A stretch of 64,000 bases of DNA from Actinoplanes sp. KI2 (GCF_025630775.1 NZ_JAOSZE010000043.1:27877-91876), one strand, 5' to 3'. Counted from the first letter of the stretch, positions 1-7,641 are shown. Notes: generated by a model from the sequence alone, not told the origin. A program made the numbers and translations.

Positions 1-291
1 CAGCTTGCCGTCGGCCACCTGTTGACGGCCGGCCTCCTCGGCGACGTCCCGGGTGTGGATGTCGACGTGGATCGCCTGCGCGGTCGAGGTGAGCGCGGCG
101 GTCAGCGGGGCGGTGCCGGGGGTGAGGCCGACGTCTTGATAGGACGGTCCGCCGCCGGCGAGCTTGGTGGCCACCGCGATGCCGACCAGGATGAGGACGC
201 TGACCAGGGTCGCGATCCGGAAGGCCTTGGAGCGCAGCCGGGTGGTGATCTCGCGGTTCGCGATCAGCCGTACGGTGCCGAGACTGGTCAT
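1..291 (-). CDS. ABC-2 type transporter permease, N-terminal part (cut by window edge)
   Basis: Only the first ~97 residues are present; the rest lies outside the window. The protein opens with a short basic cytoplasmic segment (TSLGTVRLIANREITTRLRSK) followed by one hydrophobic helix (about residues 26-45) and then an extracytoplasmic-looking stretch. This is the usual start of ABC-2/NatB-type export permeases. Its ATG overlaps the TGA of the upstream ATPase gene by four bases (ATGA at 288-291), so the two are translationally coupled and surely form one exporter. The substrate cannot be inferred. Confidence 0.8.
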   Translation of the reverse strand, partial: MTSLGTVRLIANREITTRLRSKAFRIATLVSVLILVGIAVATKLAGGGPSYQDVGLTPGTAPLTAALTSTAQAIHVDIHTRDVAEEAGRQQVADGKL

Positions 292-1292
292 GACTGGTCC
301 TCGATGCTCGCGATGGGCTTTTCGCCGGCGCTGACTGTGGGCTTTTCGCCGGCGCTCACGGTGGACTCCTCATCGGCGCTCACGGTGGGCTCTTCGCCGG
401 CGCTCACGATGTGCCGGAACAGGTCGGTCAGCGACGGGCGGGCGCGGGTGAACTCGTGCACCGGGCCGGTCGCCAGGGCCGCATGCAGGATCGCCTGGTC
501 GTCGGCGCCGTCGTGCAGGGCCAGCCGGGTGCCGCCGGCGGACTCGGCGAGCACCGTCACGCCGGTGAGCGCGGCGGCCCAGCCCGGCGGGGCGGCGGGC
601 GCCCGTACGATCAGCTCCTCCGGCCCGCCGGCCCGGAGCTCGTCGACCGTGCCCACGGCGACCATGCGACCCTGCCGGACGATGCCGACCCGGTCGCACA
701 GGCGCTGCACGAGGTCGAGCTGGTGGCTGGAGAACATCACCGGCACGCCGGCGTCGGCCTTGTCGCGCAGCACGCCGCTCATCACGTCGACCGCCACCGG
801 GTCGAGGCCGGAGAACGGCTCGTCGAGCACCAGGATCTCCGGGTCGTGCACCAGCGCGGCGGCCAGCTGCACGCGCTGCTGGTTGCCGAGCGACAGCTTG
901 ATCACGTCGTCGTCCCGGCGGCCGGCGACGCCCAGCCGCTCGACCCAGCGATCCACCGAGGCGTGCGCCTCCGCCGGCGACATGCCGTGCAGGCGCGCCA
1001 GGTAGACCAACTGCTCGGCGACCCGCATGCGCGGGTAGAGGCCGCGCTCCTCGGGCATGTAGCCGATGCGCCGGCGGGTCTCCAGCCCGATATGGCGGCC
1101 CTCCCATCGGATGGCGCCCTCGTCGGCCTCCAGCACGCCCAGCACGATGCGCATGGCGGTGGTCTTGCCGGCGCCGTTGCTGCCGACGAGGCCGAAGATC
1201 TCGCCGGAGCGCACCTCGAACGTGATGCCCTGCAGCGCGACCACGTCCCCGTAGCGCTTGCTGACCCGATCGATTTCCAACTGGCGGTTCAT
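288..1292 (-). CDS. ABC transporter ATP-binding protein (NatA/DrrA-like)
   Basis: 334-residue ATPase subunit of an exporter. Walker A is GSNGAGKTT (residues 37-45), the signature is an LSLGNQQR variant, and Walker B is ILVLDEP, followed by the C-terminal extension common in NatA-like drug or ion exporters. The last ~35 residues are an in-frame 8-residue repeat (SAGEKPTV-like) encoded by four 24-bp DNA repeats at 316-411. This tail is not part of the ATPase fold and looks like a local expansion. The gene overlaps its permease by four bases. It is divergent from the SPFH gene across 47 bp that hold a palindrome (1300-1309). The substrate is unknown. Confidence 0.88.
   Translation of the reverse strand: MNRQLEIDRVSKRYGDVVALQGITFEVRSGEIFGLVGSNGAGKTTAMRIVLGVLEADEGAIRWEGRHIGLETRRRIGYMPEERGLYPRMRVAEQLVYLARLHGMSPAEAHASVDRWVERLGVAGRRDDDVIKLSLGNQQRVQLAAALVHDPEILVLDEPFSGLDPVAVDVMSGVLRDKADAGVPVMFSSHQLDLVQRLCDRVGIVRQGRMVAVGTVDELRAGGPEELIVRAPAAPPGWAAALTGVTVLAESAGGTRLALHDGADDQAILHAALATGPVHEFTRARPSLTDLFRHIVSAGEEPTVSADEESTVSAGEKPTVSAGEKPIASIEDQS
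316..411 (-). repeat. 24-bp tandem repeat x4, in frame in the ABC ATPase tail
   Basis: Four consecutive 24-bp units (316-339, 340-363, 364-387, 388-411) with few differences between them. They encode an 8-residue charged repeat at the C terminus of the ATPase. The unit length keeps the reading frame. Confidence 0.85.
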
Positions 1293-1299
1293 GGGAAAT

Positions 1300-1316
1300 G
1301 TGATATCACTATGATA
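1300..1316. promoter_or_regulatory. Palindrome and -10 element in the ABC/SPFH divergent promoter
   Basis: GTGATATCAC (1300-1309) is a perfect 10-bp palindrome. TGATA recurs 11 bp apart (1301-1305 and 1312-1316), and TATGAT (1310-1315) is a good -10 hexamer for the + strand gene at 1340. The site lies in the 47-bp gap between the two start codons, so one regulator could control both directions. The regulator is not identified. Confidence 0.45.
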
Positions 1317-1339
1317 GGCACCGGAGCAAGGAGGATTCC

Positions 1340-2203
1340 ATGACCACCTACCAGGAGCGCCCCGCGAACGGGGTGCCCGGCATTCCCGTGTTGTTCGGCG
1401 GCCTCGCCGCGGTGGTGGTGGGGGTTGCCCTGATCGTGGTGGCCGCCCCGGTCACCGTGACGATCGGTGTCGTGCTGCTCGTCGCCGACGTGATCGTGCT
1501 GCTCGGGCTGACCCCGGTCCGGCCCGGCCAGGCCCGGGTCGTCCTGCTGCTCGGCAAGTACACCGGTACCGTCCGGGAGACCGGGCTGCGCTGGGTCAAC
1601 CCGTTCACCACGAGGCAGGCGATCTCCACCCGGATCCGTAACCATCAGACCGAGGTCACCAAGGTCAACGACGCGGACGGCAACCCGATCGAGATCGCGG
1701 CGGTCGTGGTGTGGCAGGTCAGCGACACCGCGAAGGCGGTCTTCGACGTGGACTCCTTCGAGCAGTTCGTCGCGATCCAGGCCGAGACCGCGGTGCGGCA
1801 CATCGCGAACAGCTACCCGTACGACGCGCACAGCGAGGGCGAGATCTCGCTGCGGGACAGCGCCGACGAGATCACCCGGCGGCTGGCCGAGGAGATCGGC
1901 GACCGGGTGGCGTCGGCGGGGGTGTCCATCGTGGAGGCGCGGCTGTCGCATCTCGCGTACGCCCCGGAGATCGCCCAGGCCATGCTGCGCCGGCAGCAGG
2001 CCAACGCGGTCGTGGCGGCCCGGCAGCGGATCGTCGAGGGCGCGGTCGGGATGGTCGACCTGGCGCTGACCCGGCTCTCCGAGCAGTCGATCGTCGAACT
2101 GGACGAGGAGCGCAAGGCGGCCATGGTGTCCAACCTGCTGGTCGTGCTCTGCGCCGATCGGGACACCCAGCCCGTGGTCAACACCGGCACCCTCTACCAC
2201 TGA
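1340..2203 (+). CDS. SPFH/band 7 domain membrane protein
   Basis: 287 residues. The ATG at 1340 has a strong ribosome site (AGGAGG, about 6 nt upstream). Two N-terminal hydrophobic segments (about residues 20-55) precede a classic SPFH domain: an RPGQARVVLLLGKYTGT entry, then GLRWVNPF, then a coiled-coil-prone helical region (residues ~150-230). Proteins of this stomatin/prohibitin-like family form membrane scaffolds. A specific role cannot be read from the sequence. The next gene, a ribbon-helix-helix protein, starts 9 bp downstream, which suggests an operon. Confidence 0.88.
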   Translation: MTTYQERPANGVPGIPVLFGGLAAVVVGVALIVVAAPVTVTIGVVLLVADVIVLLGLTPVRPGQARVVLLLGKYTGTVRETGLRWVNPFTTRQAISTRIRNHQTEVTKVNDADGNPIEIAAVVVWQVSDTAKAVFDVDSFEQFVAIQAETAVRHIANSYPYDAHSEGEISLRDSADEITRRLAEEIGDRVASAGVSIVEARLSHLAYAPEIAQAMLRRQQANAVVAARQRIVEGAVGMVDLALTRLSEQSIVELDEERKAAMVSNLLVVLCADRDTQPVVNTGTLYH

Positions 2204-2508
2204 TCCGGCGCGATGGCAGAGCGCAAGAGCATCCTGCTGCGCCTCGACCCGGCGGTGCACGATGCGCTGGCCCGCTGGGCGGCTGCCGAGTTGCGCAGCA
2301 CGAACGCCCAGATCGAGTTCCTGCTGCGGGAGGCGCTTCGCGAGGCGGGAAGGCTGCCCACCGAGGCGGGGAAGATGCGCCGGCCGGGCCGCCCGCGCCG
2401 CGCCGACCCGGACGAGCCCGAGGCCTCGGACAACCCCCAGTAGACCAGCAGAGGCGCCGCCGCCCAGCCGATCACCAGTACCGCGACGAGGGAAAGCGCT
2501 CGGAGCAT
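2194..2508 (-). CDS. Possible small membrane protein, antisense to the RHH gene
   Basis: A 104-residue frame opening with MLRALSLVAVLVIGWAAAP, a good single membrane segment, and preceded by a strong ribosome site (GGGAGGT, about 5 nt before the ATG on the minus strand). Only the first ~22 codons lie outside the ribbon-helix-helix gene; the rest is fully antisense to it. The true protein may be short or may not exist. The start signal is the main evidence for it. Confidence 0.3.
   Translation of the reverse strand: MLRALSLVAVLVIGWAAAPLLVYWGLSEASGSSGSARRGRPGRRIFPASVGSLPASRSASRSRNSIWAFVLRNSAAAQRASASCTAGSRRSRMLLRSAIAPDQW
2213..2443 (+). CDS. Ribbon-helix-helix (Arc/CopG-like) small protein
   Basis: 76 residues. 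The N-terminal ~45 residues (KSILLRLDPAVHDALARWAA, then RSTNAQIEFLLREAL) match the ribbon-helix-helix pattern: a short basic strand followed by two helices with the conserved asparagine before 'AQIEFLL'. The C-terminal part is basic and proline-rich. Nine bases separate it from the SPFH gene and no promoter is visible between them, so they are probably co-transcribed. It could bind DNA as a dimer. No toxin partner is present next to it, so an antitoxin role is not supported. Confidence 0.75.
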   Translation: MAERKSILLRLDPAVHDALARWAAAELRSTNAQIEFLLREALREAGRLPTEAGKMRRPGRPRRADPDEPEASDNPQ

Positions 2509-2619
2509 CGGTTACCTCCCGGGCGGCGTCGGACTCCACAAGCGACGGTGCTGGACCGAAACGTAGATACGCGACCCTAGCCTGCAGGTACCGTCTCGCG
2601 CCGACCCTTCGGGGCAGCG

Positions 2620-2901
2620 CTATGCGGGTGGGTGTTCGGCTTCGGCGGCCAGCGCGCCCTTGGCGTGCCGGTACCAGACGGCCGGCACCGCGCCCGCCAG
2701 GAACGCCTGCTCGACGAGCCGTTCGCGGCGCTCGGCGTCGGTCTCGGCCGCTGCCCCAGTGTTCTCGCCGGGCCGCGGCAGTCGCGACGGGGTCGTGATC
2801 AGGGACCGGGCGGCGCGCCGGCGGCGCAGCACGAGCCGGACGAGGGCGATCGTCGCGAACGGCGCGACGACGATGGCCAGGAGCAGCGACGCATTGCCCA
2901 T
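2620..2901 (-). CDS. Small single-pass membrane protein, function unknown
   Basis: 93 residues from the ATG at 2901, chosen because GGGGAGG lies 9 nt upstream; a longer in-frame start at 2952 lacks one. It has one N-terminal membrane helix (NASLLLAIVVAPFATIALV), an Arg-rich stretch (RLVLRRRRAAR), and a cytoplasmic tail with an acidic helix and a conserved-looking AVWYRHAKGALAAEA end. I do not recognise a family. It stands alone, divergent from the catabolic cluster that starts at 3096. Confidence 0.6.
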   Translation of the reverse strand: MGNASLLLAIVVAPFATIALVRLVLRRRRAARSLITTPSRLPRPGENTGAAAETDAERRERLVEQAFLAGAVPAVWYRHAKGALAAEAEHPPA

Positions 2902-2980
2902 CCTCGATCGCCTCCCCGCTGCGAAGGATGTCGCCATCGATTGTGATCCCACTTCCCATGCGACGCGAGCGGTCTGTCCC

Positions 2981-3000
2981 GTACCGGAAAATTGCGGTAC
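2981..3000. promoter_or_regulatory. Inverted repeat upstream of the FAH genes
   Basis: GTACCG and CGGTAC form perfect 6-bp arms around an AT-rich 8-nt centre (gaaaattg). It lies about 100 bp before the first FAH gene and just downstream of the divergent small membrane protein. It may be an operator; no known box matched. Confidence 0.3.
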
Positions 3001-3055
3001 CGATCGCCCTCGGAGTGACCAGCCGCCTTGACGTTGGCGGCGCGACGGCGGAAGA

Positions 3056-3070
3056 TTTCTCCGGGAGAAA
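3056..3070. promoter_or_regulatory. Palindromic operator candidate next to the shared 20-mer
   Basis: TTTCTCC-G-GGAGAAA has perfect 7-bp arms around one central base. Its core resembles the neighbouring palindrome ACTTTCGGAGAGT (3074-3086), and the two centres are 17 bp apart, so they may be two sites for one regulator. They end 10 bp before the FAH start codon. Confidence 0.45.
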
Positions 3071-3071
3071 C

Positions 3072-3091
3072 CTACTTTCGGAGAGTGAGAA
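3072..3091 (+). promoter_or_regulatory. Shared operator candidate, copy 1 (before FAH operon)
   Basis: CTACTTTCGGAGAGTGAGAA here differs by one base from the minus-strand sequence at 7000-6981. The core ACTTTCGGAGAGT is a near-palindrome (10 of 12 arm positions pair). The two copies flank one catabolic gene cluster and lie at its only two promoter regions, which is good evidence for a common local regulator. No regulator gene lies within the cluster. Confidence 0.6.
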
Positions 3092-3095
3092 CTCG

Positions 3096-3977
3096 ATGCG
3101 GCTGATCACCTTCGACGACGGGCGCGTGGGGCGGATCGACGGGGAGACCGTGATCGAGCTCGGCTGCGGGTCGATGCGGGAGTATTTCGAGCGCGGCGGG
3201 AGCGTGCCGGAGACCGGTGCGCGGCCGGCGCTCGCGGATGTGACGCTGCGTGCGCCGATCCAGCCGAAGAAGTTCTTCCACACGGCGGGCAACTTCGCCG
3301 TGCATCACGAGGAGTTGCAGAAGGTCAACTGGTCGCACCCGGTGCACAAGGGGATCGTGTTCTTCCAGAACGTGGACGCGATCATCGGGCCGGAGGACGC
3401 GATCGTCTACCCCGAGGGGCTGACCAGGGAACTGGACTACGAGCTCGAGCTCGCGGTGATCATCGGGAAGAGCGGGCGCTGGTTCGGGCCGGAGGAGGCG
3501 GTCGACCACATCGCCGGTTACACGGTGTTCAACGACATCACCGCCCGGGACATCCAGCGGCGCGAGATGAAGTCGGGCGTGTTCTCGTTCTCGAAGGGGA
3601 TCGACACGTTCTGCCCGATCGGGCCGTGGATCGTGACCGCCGACGAGGTTCCGGACGCGCAGAAGCTGGCGATGGAGCTGCGGGTCAACGGCGAGGTCCG
3701 GCAGTCCGGCAACACCGACCAGATGGTGCTGTCGATCCCGCACCTGGTCGCGTTCCACTCGCCGCAGGGCTACACGGCCGGCGACATCATCACCACCGGC
3801 ACGATCTCCGGGGTCGCCGCGGTGCAGCCGAACCCGTTCGACTTCTACCTCAAGCCGGGCGACGTCGTCGAGGCCGAAATCGCCGGCGTCGGCACGCTGC
3901 GCAACCACGTGGTGCCGTGGAGCGCCGCGCACGACACGCCTCCCTACTCCGGGTCGCTGTACTCCGAGGACCTCTGA
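3096..3977 (+). CDS. Fumarylacetoacetate hydrolase family protein (first of two)
   Basis: 293 residues from the ATG at 3096, which gives the normal FAH N terminus (MRLITFDDGRVGRIDG). A lid-like N-terminal domain is followed by the FAH fold. The metal-binding acidic residues are visible in the 'ELDYELELAVIIG' segment and a following Asp ('VFNDITARDIQ'). GTISGVA near the end is the usual FAH 'G-T-P-x-G-V' loop with Ser replacing Pro. Family members cleave or isomerise acylpyruvate-type C-C bonds in aromatic catabolism; the exact substrate is unknown. It is followed after 2 bp by a second FAH gene. Confidence 0.88.
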   Translation: MRLITFDDGRVGRIDGETVIELGCGSMREYFERGGSVPETGARPALADVTLRAPIQPKKFFHTAGNFAVHHEELQKVNWSHPVHKGIVFFQNVDAIIGPEDAIVYPEGLTRELDYELELAVIIGKSGRWFGPEEAVDHIAGYTVFNDITARDIQRREMKSGVFSFSKGIDTFCPIGPWIVTADEVPDAQKLAMELRVNGEVRQSGNTDQMVLSIPHLVAFHSPQGYTAGDIITTGTISGVAAVQPNPFDFYLKPGDVVEAEIAGVGTLRNHVVPWSAAHDTPPYSGSLYSEDL

Positions 3978-3979
3978 TC

Positions 3980-4819
3980 ATGCGATTCGGCACGATCGAC
4001 GGGCGGCTCGTTCTCGTTCGCGACGGGCTGGCTCTGGACGTGGCGCGGCACGGCCCATTTTCGAGCGATCCACTCGACGTCCTGGCCAACTTTGCCGCGT
4101 TCGTCACCTGGGCGCGGGAAACCGACTATGCGGGCGCGGTGCCGGCGGAGAAGCTCGGGCCGCCGGTGCCCAACCCGCGGCAGGTCTTCGCGGTTGCGCT
4201 CAACTACCGCCCGCACGCCGCCGAGGCCGGCTTCCAGCCCCCGGACGAGCCGCTGGTCTTCACCAAGTTTCCGTCCTGCATCACCGGACCGGACACCGAG
4301 GTGACGCTGCCGCCGGGCAAGCCGGACTGGGAGATCGAGGTGGTCGCCGTGATCGGTCGTGGCGGCTACCGGATCGCCCGCGATCGGGCGTGGGACGCGA
4401 TCGCCGGGCTCACCGTCGGGCAGGACCTCTCCGAGCGGGTGGTCCAGTCGCGCGGCGCCCCGGCGCAGTTCTCGCTGGGCAAGTCGTTCCCGGGGTTCGG
4501 CCCGATCGGCCCGGTCGCGGTCACGCCGGACGAACTGCCCGACCGCGACGACCTGGCCTTCGAGTGCCGCCTCGACGGCGAGGTCGTGCAGCACGGCCGC
4601 ACCGGCCAGATGATCTTCCCGATCGACGACCTGGTGGCGCGCATCTCGGCGATCTGCCCGCTGCTGCCCGGCGACCTGATCTTCACCGGTACGCCGGCCG
4701 GGGTCGGCAACCGCCGGACTCCGCCCCGCTATCTGCGGCCGGGCGAGACACTGGTCAGCACGGTCGACGGGATCGGCGAGATCCGCCAGCGGTTCGTCCA
4801 GGCGGCGCTTGGGGATTGA
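3980..4819 (+). CDS. Fumarylacetoacetate hydrolase family protein (second of two)
   Basis: 279 residues. The ATG at 3980 follows the previous stop by two bases, so the pair is one operon. The FAH core is intact: a 'NYRPHAAEAG' active-site loop, 'PDWEIEVVAVIGRGG' with the metal glutamates, 'GLTVGQDLSERV' with the metal Asp, and GTPAGVG near the C terminus. This is the typical ureidoglycolate lyase / fumarylpyruvate hydrolase architecture. Two different FAH enzymes side by side suggest consecutive or alternative ring-cleavage products. The gene converges on the alpha/beta hydrolase of the same cluster. Confidence 0.88.
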   Translation: MRFGTIDGRLVLVRDGLALDVARHGPFSSDPLDVLANFAAFVTWARETDYAGAVPAEKLGPPVPNPRQVFAVALNYRPHAAEAGFQPPDEPLVFTKFPSCITGPDTEVTLPPGKPDWEIEVVAVIGRGGYRIARDRAWDAIAGLTVGQDLSERVVQSRGAPAQFSLGKSFPGFGPIGPVAVTPDELPDRDDLAFECRLDGEVVQHGRTGQMIFPIDDLVARISAICPLLPGDLIFTGTPAGVGNRRTPPRYLRPGETLVSTVDGIGEIRQRFVQAALGD

Positions 4820-4840
4820 CGGCCGGTGCGGCGTCGGAAA

Positions 4841-5623
4841 CTAGAGCAGGAACGAAACCGATCGGCGGACCACCTCCCGGGCCGCCGGCTGGTCCAGCTC
4901 GGGGAACATGTGCGTGGCGCCGGGGATCAGCTCGACGATGGCGGCGGCGCCCACCCGGGTGAGGGCCGACGCCAGCCGCGCGCTCTGCCGGGGTGGGACG
5001 GCCCGGTCGGCGGTGCCGTGCAGCAGCAGGAACGGCGGCGCCCCGGCGTGCGCGAAATTGACCGGGCTCGCCGCCGCGGCCAGGTCCGGGCGATCGTCGA
5101 GACCGGCGCCGATCAGTTGACCCTCCCGCGACGCGGCACTGCGATCGCCGGTCCCGCCGGCCTCCTCGATGTCCTTGGCGAGCGCGTCGAAATCGGTCGG
5201 CGGATACCAGCAGACGGCCGCCGCGATCGGCGAGCCGGGCGCGAGGGCGGCCAGCGCCGCCAGCTGACCACCGGCCGACGTCCCCCAGCACACGATCCGA
5301 TCAGAAGCGATCCCGTACGCCCGATGTGACTCCCTGAGGAAGCGCAGCGCCGCCTGCACGTCGTCGAGCTGGGCCGGGAAGACCGCCTCGCCGCTCAGGC
5401 GGTAGTCGACGGCGGCGACGGCCAGCCCGAGCGACGCGACCTCCTCGAAGAACCAGGACGCGGCCGGCCCGGGGCCCTCTCGCCGGCTGCCCGTCCGCCA
5501 TCCGCCGCCGTGCAGGTAGACGCAGAGCGTGCCGGCGCCGGGCGGCACGTACAGATCGAGCGCGAGCGGCCGGAACCCGTTGTGCCGCGCGTACACGACG
5601 TCCCGGTGCACGGAAATGGTCAT
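4841..5623 (-). CDS. Alpha/beta hydrolase fold esterase (HSL/acetylesterase-like)
   Basis: 260 residues with the hormone-sensitive-lipase-like signature: oxyanion motif LHGGGW (about residues 38-43), nucleophile elbow GTSAGG, a late catalytic Asp in 'LLLHGTADRAVP', and a His in 'GATHMFPEL'. It probably hydrolyses a small ester or amide and acts in the cytosol, since there is no signal peptide. Its ATG overlaps the stop of the amidohydrolase gene (ATGA, 5620-5623), so the two are coupled and are likely sequential steps of one pathway. Confidence 0.87.
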   Translation of the reverse strand: MTISVHRDVVYARHNGFRPLALDLYVPPGAGTLCVYLHGGGWRTGSRREGPGPAASWFFEEVASLGLAVAAVDYRLSGEAVFPAQLDDVQAALRFLRESHRAYGIASDRIVCWGTSAGGQLAALAALAPGSPIAAAVCWYPPTDFDALAKDIEEAGGTGDRSAASREGQLIGAGLDDRPDLAAAASPVNFAHAGAPPFLLLHGTADRAVPPRQSARLASALTRVGAAAIVELIPGATHMFPELDQPAAREVVRRSVSFLL

Positions 5624-6879
5624 GCGGCTGCGGGAGCCTTGTGGAACCGGCCGGCCTGCATGATGACCCGCAGGTTGTCGGCGTCCTGCAGGATGCGTAC
5701 GTCCTCGGCGGGGTTGCCCTTGACCACGAGCAGATCCGCGACCCAGCCCGGCTTGAGCATGCCGATGTCGCCGAGGCCGAGCAATTGACCGCCGTATTGG
5801 GTGACGGCGGTGAGCACTTCCAGCGGCGAGTAGCCGAGAACGTCCACGAACAGCTCGAGGTCGCGGGCGTTGCGGCCGATCGGGTTGTTCGGGAAGCCGT
5901 AGTCGCCGCCCGGCAGCGCGCGGATGCCCCGGCGCCGGATCTCGGGGTACACGGCGGCCATGCCCTCCAGCGCGGCGACCGATCCCATCTTCTCGGCGAC
6001 CTCGCGGGTGATGCCGAACTCCTCGCCTTCGTAGACGTTCGCGTAGATGATGCCCGGCGCGGGGGAGACGAAGACCGAGTCCTTCACCGATTCGAGCAGA
6101 TCGAGCGCCTCCTCGTCCGCGTACGTGCAGTGGTAGATCGATCGGAAACCGGCCTTGACCGCGATTTTGACCGACTCGGCCGACTGGGCGTGGCAGTTCA
6201 GCCAGACGCCCGACTCGCGGGCCTGCGCGCCGGCCGCCATCGCCTCCTCGAGCGTGTACTGGGTGAGGTGCGAGCCGCCCTCGATGAACACGTCGTCGTT
6301 GCTGAGCAGGAACTTCACGCTGTCGTAGCCCTGGGCCGCCATGTCGCGGACCCAGCGCGCACAGGCTTGCGGCCCCTGCCAGTCCGGCTCCACGTGCCCG
6401 TCCGGGCGTACCGGATGATTGTCCCGCTCCATGCTCGCCGCGCGCATGCGCGGACCCGGCACCGCACCCGCCTTGATCTTGTCGCGCAGGATCACCTCGA
6501 CCGGCATGGGCAGGATCGATCCCGCCGAGTACGCCGAGGTGAAGCCGGCGTCGAGCAGGATCGACGCGTTCCGCTCGGCGCGCGCGAGCTCGCTCGGGAG
6601 GCCCTCGATGTGGTGGAAGAACGACACGTCCAGCGGCGGGTTGAACGACGGGTCGAGGTGACCGACCGCCGAGGGGAAGGTCAGGTGCGCGTGCGACTCC
6701 ACCATGCCGGGCATGACCGTGCAGCCGGTGGCGTCGAACACCTGGTCGTCGCCATGATCGTCCTGCCAGGCCGCACGCACCTCGACCACCCGGTCACCCT
6801 CGACGACCACCTCGCCCGGCGCGGGCGCGCTGCCGCTGCCGTCGAAGACGAGTCCGTTGGTGAAGACCGTGCGCGTCAT
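5620..6879 (-). CDS. Metal-dependent amidohydrolase (imidazolonepropionase/prolidase-like)
   Basis: 419 residues of the amidohydrolase superfamily. The visible metal ligands are HAH (about residues 64-66), a lysine in 'YDSVKFLL' that would be carboxylated, His in 'LNCHAQ' and 'SIYHCTYADEE', and Asp in 'LPGGDYGF'. N- and C-terminal strands form the small beta-sandwich. Family members open cyclic amides or cleave dipeptides. Here the neighbours (esterase, FAH, CMD) argue for a xenobiotic or lactone/lactam catabolic step, which is inference. It is the first gene of a minus-strand pair with its promoter between 6880 and 7042. Confidence 0.85.
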   Translation of the reverse strand: MTRTVFTNGLVFDGSGSAPAPGEVVVEGDRVVEVRAAWQDDHGDDQVFDATGCTVMPGMVESHAHLTFPSAVGHLDPSFNPPLDVSFFHHIEGLPSELARAERNASILLDAGFTSAYSAGSILPMPVEVILRDKIKAGAVPGPRMRAASMERDNHPVRPDGHVEPDWQGPQACARWVRDMAAQGYDSVKFLLSNDDVFIEGGSHLTQYTLEEAMAAGAQARESGVWLNCHAQSAESVKIAVKAGFRSIYHCTYADEEALDLLESVKDSVFVSPAPGIIYANVYEGEEFGITREVAEKMGSVAALEGMAAVYPEIRRRGIRALPGGDYGFPNNPIGRNARDLELFVDVLGYSPLEVLTAVTQYGGQLLGLGDIGMLKPGWVADLLVVKGNPAEDVRILQDADNLRVIMQAGRFHKAPAAA

Positions 6880-6883
6880 GACC

Positions 6884-6904
6884 TATCACTTTCACCAGGT
6901 GATA
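6884..6904. promoter_or_regulatory. Inverted repeat at the amidohydrolase start
   Basis: TATCAC (6884-6889) and GTGATA (6899-6904) are inverted. They overlap a perfect palindrome TCACC-A-GGTGA (6892-6902). The element lies immediately upstream of the amidohydrolase ATG, in its leader. It could be an operator distinct from the shared 20-mer. Confidence 0.35.
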
Positions 6905-6980
6905 ACGGCTTTCCGGAGCGTTGCCACCCGAGTGTTTCCGGTTCCGACTCGAGTGTCAATGGTCGTACGGAAGCTTGTTT

Positions 6981-7000
6981 TTCTCACTCTCCGAAAGTAA
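6981..7000 (-). promoter_or_regulatory. Shared operator candidate, copy 2 (amidohydrolase/CMD divergent promoter)
   Basis: On the minus strand this reads TTACTTTCGGAGAGTGAGAA, 19 of 20 bases identical to the + strand copy at 3072-3091. It lies between the divergent amidohydrolase and CMD-like genes, so it could control both. CGGAAG (6968-6973) and CTTCCG (7001-7006) add an outer inverted repeat around it. Confidence 0.6.
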
Positions 7001-7042
7001 CTTCCGCCGCATGACCGAGTCACGAAGATCCGGCACGCCCGG

Positions 7043-7630
7043 ATGAGCCCGCGCGACCCGGCCGGCGAACAGCGGGTCGGGAAACCCCGGCTGCCCCGCA
7101 TGCGGCCGTCGTCGTTGTCGGACGACCAGCGCGCCCTGTACGAGGCGATCGCCGGCGGCCCGCGCGCGTCCGGGCCGTTCCCCCTCGTCGGCGAGGACGG
7201 CGCGCTGGAGGGGCCGTTCAACGCGATGTTGCTGCAGCCCGCGCTGGGTGCGGCGCTGCAGGGCCTCGGCGCCGCGGTTCGCTACCGTACGGGGTTGACC
7301 GCCCGGGCCCGGGAGATCGCCGTCCTGACCGTGGCCCGGGTCTGGGACAGCGCCTTCGAACGGCACGCGCACGAGGCCGTCGGCCGGGCCGCCGGCATGT
7401 CGGACGCCGAGCTGGCCGCCCTCCGCGAGGGCGACCCGAGCGCTTTCCCCGACCCGTACGAACGAATGGTCCTTTCGATCGCCACCGCCCTCGCGTCCCG
7501 CTCCGACCTCACCGATCACGAATACGCGGAAGCGGTCGGCGTGCTCGGCCGCCCGATCGTGTTCGAGCTGACCACACTGGTCGGCTACTACGCCACGCTC
7601 GCCCTGCAGCTGCGGGTCTTCCGAGTCTAG
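7043..7630 (+). CDS. Carboxymuconolactone decarboxylase family protein
   Basis: 195 residues, all-helical CMD/AhpD-like fold. The central part (LTARAREIAVLTVARVWDSA, then an 'E-x-H-x-H-E' pattern FERHAHEAVGRAAG) is the CMD domain. The Cys pair of AhpD-type peroxidases is absent (no CxxC), so a peroxidase role is unlikely. The start is uncertain: 7043 has no clear ribosome site and an alternative ATG lies at 7100. It is divergent from the amidohydrolase across the shared operator and probably belongs to the same pathway. Confidence 0.8.
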   Translation: MSPRDPAGEQRVGKPRLPRMRPSSLSDDQRALYEAIAGGPRASGPFPLVGEDGALEGPFNAMLLQPALGAALQGLGAAVRYRTGLTARAREIAVLTVARVWDSAFERHAHEAVGRAAGMSDAELAALREGDPSAFPDPYERMVLSIATALASRSDLTDHEYAEAVGVLGRPIVFELTTLVGYYATLALQLRVFRV

Positions 7631-7641
7631 GATCGACGCCT

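Noticed and set aside
411..1343. Long open frame on the + strand opposite the ABC ATPase
   Set aside because: Frame opposite a clear Walker-motif ATPase; product is His/Gly/Arg-rich without domain features. GC-driven open frame.
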